64,000 nt of DNA. Source: Clostridium sp. Lineage in GTDB: Bacteria > Bacillota > Clostridia > Acetivibrionales > Acetivibrionaceae. The stretch spans positions 1-64,000 of the forward strand of contig JAAYTS010000144.1 in the NCBI GenBank assembly GCA_012517995.1. The letters run 5' to 3'. The translations under genes were made by a program, and so were the position numbers. Shown here piece by piece: positions 59,244 to 64,000 of this stretch (the first letter of the stretch is position 1; each line of letters starts with the position of its first letter). The notes beneath the pieces were generated by a model. It made no database searches and had not been told where the DNA came from. It saw nothing but the letters and a program-made list of their open reading frames with translations.

Positions 59244-59852
59244 TTAGTTAGCAACTTTAACCATGCTATACCGTATTACTTTGTCTTTACATTTATAGCC
59301 TTTTTGTAATTCTTCAACAATTATGTTTTCTCCAAAGGAATCATCTTCCACATGCATAACAGCATTATGCTTGTTTGGATCAAAGGCACTGCCGACTCCC
59401 TCTATTTCAGTGACCTCTAGTTTTCCCAACACTTCTTTAAACTGCTTATAGATTAAGTTAATACCTTCTGCTAATGTTTTAGAGTCTGCACCTTTATCTA
59501 ATGCCTCAACGGCCCTTTCAATATTATCTATCACAGGCAAAAAAGCCTTTACCACGTCAGTTAAGGCACTATCATATATTCCAACTTTTTCCTTTGCAGT
59601 TCTCTTTTTGTAATTATCAAACTCTGCAGCCACCCTTTGAAACATATTTATATACTCTTCACACTGTTTTGATTTTTCATCAAACTTAGCCTTTAACTGA
59701 TCAACTTTCTCTGAATTATCATCTGACTCTTCATTAACTACAGTATCTTTTTTTACTGTTTCTTCTACAGCTTCCTCTACAGTTTCTTTTACATTGGCTT
59801 CATTATTTTTTAATTCTTCGTTTTTGCCATGTAAGTTTTTATCTCTAGTCAT
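59244..59852 (-). CDS. grpE: Nucleotide exchange factor GrpE
   Basis: RVAAEFDNYKKRTAKEK, FDPNKHNAVMHVEDDSFGENIIVEELQKGYKCKDKVIRYSMVKVAN. Confidence 0.96.
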   Translation of the reverse strand: MTRDKNLHGKNEELKNNEANVKETVEEAVEETVKKDTVVNEESDDNSEKVDQLKAKFDEKSKQCEEYINMFQRVAAEFDNYKKRTAKEKVGIYDSALTDVVKAFLPVIDNIERAVEALDKGADSKTLAEGINLIYKQFKEVLGKLEVTEIEGVGSAFDPNKHNAVMHVEDDSFGENIIVEELQKGYKCKDKVIRYSMVKVAN

Positions 59853-59936
59853 TTGAACACTGGCACCTCCTTATATTTAAAATTCATTTGTAAAAGCTCA
59901 ATTAATTGTATATAAAATAAAAACTTCAATGATATA

Positions 59937-61001
59937 TTAAATATTTTCTTCATTTTCTCCAATTAGTTTTCGAATTTCTTCATTTGCCTTTTTTCTCATA
60001 TAGTTCATAGCAGCCAGTACCTTTGAATACTCCATACGTGTAGGACCTATTACTCCAACCGTCCCTACCACAACATTTCCTAAACTATATGTGGTGGTAA
60101 CAAGACTGCAATCCTTCATTTCTATAATTTTATTTTCTTCTCCAATGGTAACTTTAATATAGTCACCTTGTTTATAAACACTATTAAGAATCTTCCTTAG
60201 AACATCCTTAGCATCCATAAAATTTAAAAATTCCCTTGCCCTCACAACATCGCTAAACTCTGGATGATTAAGCATATTAATTGCACCATCAAGATAAATT
60301 TCAGGATAATCAATTTGATTTATACAATGGGTTACACCATTTAATACAGGATGCAAAACACTGCTGTCATTTCCCAATAACAGTTCTATTTCTTTTATAA
60401 CAGACGCATTTATATTATCTATAGTAAGGCCTTTTAATTTATCATTAAATATATTAGAAACAGTTATTAAATGTTCTGGAAGAACTGTTTCAGGAATATT
60501 TATTATTCTGTTTTTTATAACTCCTGCATTTGTTAAAACCACAATAAGAGCTTTTCCCTTTTCAACAGGCACTATCTGCACAGTTTTTAATATACTGTTT
60601 TGTTTTCCAGGAGTTGAAGCCATAGATGCATATTTGGTAATTTGTGACATAATAACAGATGCCCGTTTTAAAAGCTGACTTAATTCATTTATCTGTGTTT
60701 CCATTGCATCTTTTATACTGTATATTTCTTCATCAGTAAGCTCACTAAACTCCATAAGCTGATCTACATAAAAACGGTAACCTTTATCTGAGGGAATTCT
60801 TCCAGCTGAAGTATGTGGCTGGGTTAAATATCCCATATCTTCTAAATCAGCCATTTCATTCCTTATTGTTGCAGAACTTAAACCAAGTCCATGTTTTCTT
60901 GCAAGTGTTCTTGATCCAATTGGCTCTGCAGTACTGATGTAATCGTCGACAACAGCATGTAATATGCTTTTTTTCCTATCGTCCAAAAACATCTGCATCA
61001 C
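59937..61001 (-). CDS. hrcA: Heat-inducible transcription repressor HrcA
   Basis: DDRKKSILHAVVDDYISTAEPIGSRTLARKHGLGLSSATIRNEMADLEDMGYLTQPHTSAGRIPSDKGYRFYVD. Confidence 0.98.
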   Translation of the reverse strand: MMQMFLDDRKKSILHAVVDDYISTAEPIGSRTLARKHGLGLSSATIRNEMADLEDMGYLTQPHTSAGRIPSDKGYRFYVDQLMEFSELTDEEIYSIKDAMETQINELSQLLKRASVIMSQITKYASMASTPGKQNSILKTVQIVPVEKGKALIVVLTNAGVIKNRIINIPETVLPEHLITVSNIFNDKLKGLTIDNINASVIKEIELLLGNDSSVLHPVLNGVTHCINQIDYPEIYLDGAINMLNHPEFSDVVRAREFLNFMDAKDVLRKILNSVYKQGDYIKVTIGEENKIIEMKDCSLVTTTYSLGNVVVGTVGVIGPTRMEYSKVLAAMNYMRKKANEEIRKLIGENEENI

Positions 61002-61008
61002 TCCTTTG

Positions 61009-61035
61009 TTAGCACTCTATTTAGTTGAGTGCTAA
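61009..61035 (-). promoter_or_regulatory. CIRCE operator (HrcA binding site)
   Basis: TTAGCACTC-N9-GAGTGCTAA, exact consensus, just upstream of hrcA. Confidence 0.98.
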
Positions 61036-61045
61036 TTCTATTTTA

Positions 61046-61074
61046 AAAATACCATCGTAATTTTCTTTTGTCAA
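61046..61074 (-). promoter_or_regulatory. Sigma-A-type promoter of the hrcA operon
   Basis: TTGACA-17 nt-TATTTT immediately upstream of CIRCE. Confidence 0.8.
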
Positions 61075-61090
61075 GATGTTTTATACCACT

Positions 61091-62233
61091 CTATTCTAAT
61101 AAAAATTCCATAAACACTTGATTTGCCAAGTCTAACCCCAAAGATGTAAGTTTTAACATATTACCATCTATTCTAATAAGATTTCTTTTTATAAGATTTT
61201 CTATCTCTTTATTATATACCTCAAATATTTCCATTTTAAACTTGTTTTTAAAATCTTCTAAACAGATGCCCTCTGTCAGCCTAAGCCCTAATATCATATA
61301 TTCTGAAATTCTGTCTTCTTTCTCTATTAACTGTTGATTTTCCAAAATAGATATATCTTTATTTACATTATTTACATATTTGTCTAAACTAACTATATTA
61401 TTATATCTTATATTGTCAAAAAATGAATGAGAACCTGCTCCTATTCCAATGTATTCTAAATTTTTCCAATACACAAGATTGTGTCTGCACAAAAAACCCT
61501 CTTTAGAAAAATTAGATATCTCATAGTGCTGATATTTTTTCTTACTTAGCTTTTCTATTGCCATCCAATACATTTTTCTATCACAATCATCACCAACAGG
61601 TGTAATCTCACCTCTATTTAGCTTTTCTCCAAATACTGTTCCTTCCTCAATTTTAAGGCTATAACAAGACAGATGAGCTGGGCTGCATTTTATAACATAC
61701 TCTAATGTTTCATTCCAATCATCTAAAGTTTGATGGGGTATCCCAAAAATAAGGTCTATATTGATATTTTTAAAGCCTGCCTTTAATGCCAGATTATACC
61801 CTGCATCAAACTCTTCTAAACCGTGAACTCTTCCTAATTTTTTTAACAATCTGTCCTGAACTGCCTGAAGTCCAATGCTAAGCCTGTTAATTCCACTTTT
61901 TATATATGTATCAAGCTTCTCATCTGTCAATGTTCCAGGGTTTGATTCTATTGTTACTTCCCCATCTTTATCTATATCAAAATTTTCATTTAATAATAAC
62001 ATCAATCTATATATATTATTTGAATCAACTACAGAAGGTGTTCCACCACCAATAAAAATGGTATTTATTTTGTAATGTTTTAACTTTTTTTGGTATTGGA
62101 TTAATTCCTTTTCTAATGCATTAAAATATGCAGGAATAAGCTCATCCCTGCATGGAAAAGAATTAAAATCACAATAATAACATTTTGACTTACAAAAAGG
62201 TATATGAATATATAAACTAATACTTTTTTTCAT
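61091..62233 (-). CDS. hemW: Radical SAM heme chaperone HemW / coproporphyrinogen III oxidase-like
   Basis: SLYIHIPFCKSKCYYCDFNSFPC, FIGGGTPSVVDSN, IDLIFGIPHQTLDDWNETL. Confidence 0.95.
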   Translation of the reverse strand: MKKSISLYIHIPFCKSKCYYCDFNSFPCRDELIPAYFNALEKELIQYQKKLKHYKINTIFIGGGTPSVVDSNNIYRLMLLLNENFDIDKDGEVTIESNPGTLTDEKLDTYIKSGINRLSIGLQAVQDRLLKKLGRVHGLEEFDAGYNLALKAGFKNINIDLIFGIPHQTLDDWNETLEYVIKCSPAHLSCYSLKIEEGTVFGEKLNRGEITPVGDDCDRKMYWMAIEKLSKKKYQHYEISNFSKEGFLCRHNLVYWKNLEYIGIGAGSHSFFDNIRYNNIVSLDKYVNNVNKDISILENQQLIEKEDRISEYMILGLRLTEGICLEDFKNKFKMEIFEVYNKEIENLIKRNLIRIDGNMLKLTSLGLDLANQVFMEFLLE

Positions 62234-62266
62234 TTTTTACACCATTTCTCTTTATTCTGTCCTTTT

Positions 62267-64000
62267 TTAAGTATCCAATTTAAGAACACTCATAAAAGCT
62301 TCTTGAGGAACTTCTACACTTCCCACTTGACGCATTCTCTTTTTACCTTCTTTTTGTTTTTCTAAAAGTTTTTTCTTACGGCTAATATCTCCACCGTAAC
62401 ATTTAGCTAAAACATCTTTTCTGTATGCTTTTACAGTTTCCCTTGCAATTATTTTGCCCCCTATACATGCCTGTATAGGTATTTCAAATTGTTGCCTTGG
62501 AATTGTTTCTTTTAATTTTTCTGCAATTCTTCTCCCTCTAGAATATGCCTTGTCCTCATGAACAATAAAAGAAAGAGCATCTACAACTTCACCATTTAGC
62601 ATAATATCTAATTTTACAAGATCTGATTTTTCATATCCCATTAAATCATAATCTAGTGATGCATAACCCTTTGTCCTTGATTTTAACGCATCAAAAAAAT
62701 CATATATTATCTCATTTAAAGGCATCTCATATGTTAGCATCACTCTACTGTCATCTATATAAGACATATCTTTATATATTCCTCTTCTTTCTTGAGAAAG
62801 TTCCATAATATTTCCTACAAATTCTGTAGGTGCCATAATAGAAGCTTTTACAATGGGTTCTTCCATATATTCAATTTCTGTTACAGGAGGCATATTTGTT
62901 GGATTATCAATATCAAATACCTCACCGTTTTTCTTTTTCACCTTGTAAACAACACTTGGTGCTGTAGTAACCAAGTCAAAGTCATATTCCCGCTCCAATC
63001 TTTCCTGGATAATTTCCATATGTAAAAGTCCTAAAAAACCACATCTGAATCCAAAACCTAAAGCAATTGATGTTTCAGGTTCAAATATAAGTGATGCATC
63101 ATTTAATTGAAGCTTTTCTAGTGCCTCTCTTAAATCCCCGTATTTTGAACCATCAGCAGGGTAAATACCACAAAACACCATAGGGTTAACTTTTTTATAG
63201 CCTGGTAAAGGCTCAGATGCAGGATTGTCCAATAATGTAACAGTATCCCCTACTCTTGTATCTTTTACATTTTTAATGCTTGCCACAATATAGCCCACTT
63301 CTCCAGCTATTAAAGAATCACATGGAGTCATACCTCCTGGCCTTAAATAACCTAATTCAGTAACAATAAATTCTTTTTTGGTGTTCATCATTTTTATTTT
63401 ATCGCCTACTTTGATAGTTCCTTCTTTTACCCTTATATACACAATTACACCTTTGTAGCTATCATAAAAAGAATCGAAAATTAACGCTCTTAATGGTTTA
63501 TCTGGACTTTCAACAGGATAAGGCACTTTTTTGACAATTTCTTCAAGTACATCCTCTATGTTTATTCCATTCTTTGCAGATATTAAAGGAGCATCGGATG
63601 CCTCAAGTCCAATTACATCTTCTATTTCCTTTTTCACAAAATCAGGTCTTGCACTTGGTAAATCAATTTTATTTATTACAGGAATTATTTCTAAATCATG
63701 TTCTAATGCAAGATAAACATTTGCTAAGGTCTGAGCCTCTATTCCCTGTGCAGCATCAACTACAAGAATTGCACCTTCACATGCTGCCAAACTTCTTGAC
63801 ACTTCATAATTAAAATCCACATGCCCGGGAGTGTCAATAAGATTTAATATATATTCCTCTCCATCTTTAGCTTTATATAACATCCTCACCGCCTGGGCTT
63901 TTATTGTAATACCTCTTTCTTTTTCTATATCCATATTGTCTAATATTTGGCTCTCCATCTCTCTTTGACTCAAAACGCCTGTAATCTCTAACATCCTGTC
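62267..64000 (-). CDS. lepA: Elongation factor 4 (LepA), N-terminus truncated by the window edge
   Basis: [70 protein letters not shown]; frame remains open to 64000. Confidence 0.97.
   Translation of the reverse strand, partial: DRMLEITGVLSQREMESQILDNMDIEKERGITIKAQAVRMLYKAKDGEEYILNLIDTPGHVDFNYEVSRSLAACEGAILVVDAAQGIEAQTLANVYLALEHDLEIIPVINKIDLPSARPDFVKKEIEDVIGLEASDAPLISAKNGINIEDVLEEIVKKVPYPVESPDKPLRALIFDSFYDSYKGVIVYIRVKEGTIKVGDKIKMMNTKKEFIVTELGYLRPGGMTPCDSLIAGEVGYIVASIKNVKDTRVGDTVTLLDNPASEPLPGYKKVNPMVFCGIYPADGSKYGDLREALEKLQLNDASLIFEPETSIALGFGFRCGFLGLLHMEIIQERLEREYDFDLVTTAPSVVYKVKKKNGEVFDIDNPTNMPPVTEIEYMEEPIVKASIMAPTEFVGNIMELSQERRGIYKDMSYIDDSRVMLTYEMPLNEIIYDFFDALKSRTKGYASLDYDLMGYEKSDLVKLDIMLNGEVVDALSFIVHEDKAYSRGRRIAEKLKETIPRQQFEIPIQACIGGKIIARETVKAYRKDVLAKCYGGDISRKKKLLEKQKEGKKRMRQVGSVEVPQEAFMSVLKLDT

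Overview
Best read as a chromosomal segment of an AT-rich, cellulosome-forming, spore-forming anaerobic Clostridia. A Clostridium thermocellum/Acetivibrio-type organism is inferred from three things: a GH9 cellulase with a type I dockerin, an SdbA-like type II cohesin/SLH anchoring protein next to ppdK, and housekeeping synteny. Most of the window is conserved core genome: coaD-rsmD-recG, rpmB, nth, glgA, htrA, a two-component system, oadG/oadB, fur, apgM, ygfA-cobT, tmcAL, an MCP, rnj, phoH, ppdK, glyQS, coaBC-rpoZ-remA-yicC, cheY-rsmE-prmA-dnaJ-dnaK-grpE-hrcA, hemW and lepA (truncated at the edge). The accessory parts are: (i) a left-edge AHH/HNH-type nuclease toxin followed by two paralogous putative immunity genes; (ii) a large serine recombinase whose N-terminus appears to be split by a 1-nt frameshift; (iii) cell-surface and cellulosome genes. 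Items missing from the supplied ORF track: a 23-codon spoVM-like gene (11055-11126, minus), a tRNA-Gln(CUG), a perfect CIRCE operator, a 48-bp perfect palindrome abutting the tRNA 3' end, a 51-bp tandem duplication inside a beta-propeller protein, and a 19-bp perfect hairpin without a U-tract between dnaK and dnaJ. I found no CRISPR array, rRNA or obvious prophage. All family assignments come from reading motifs by eye; no searches were run.
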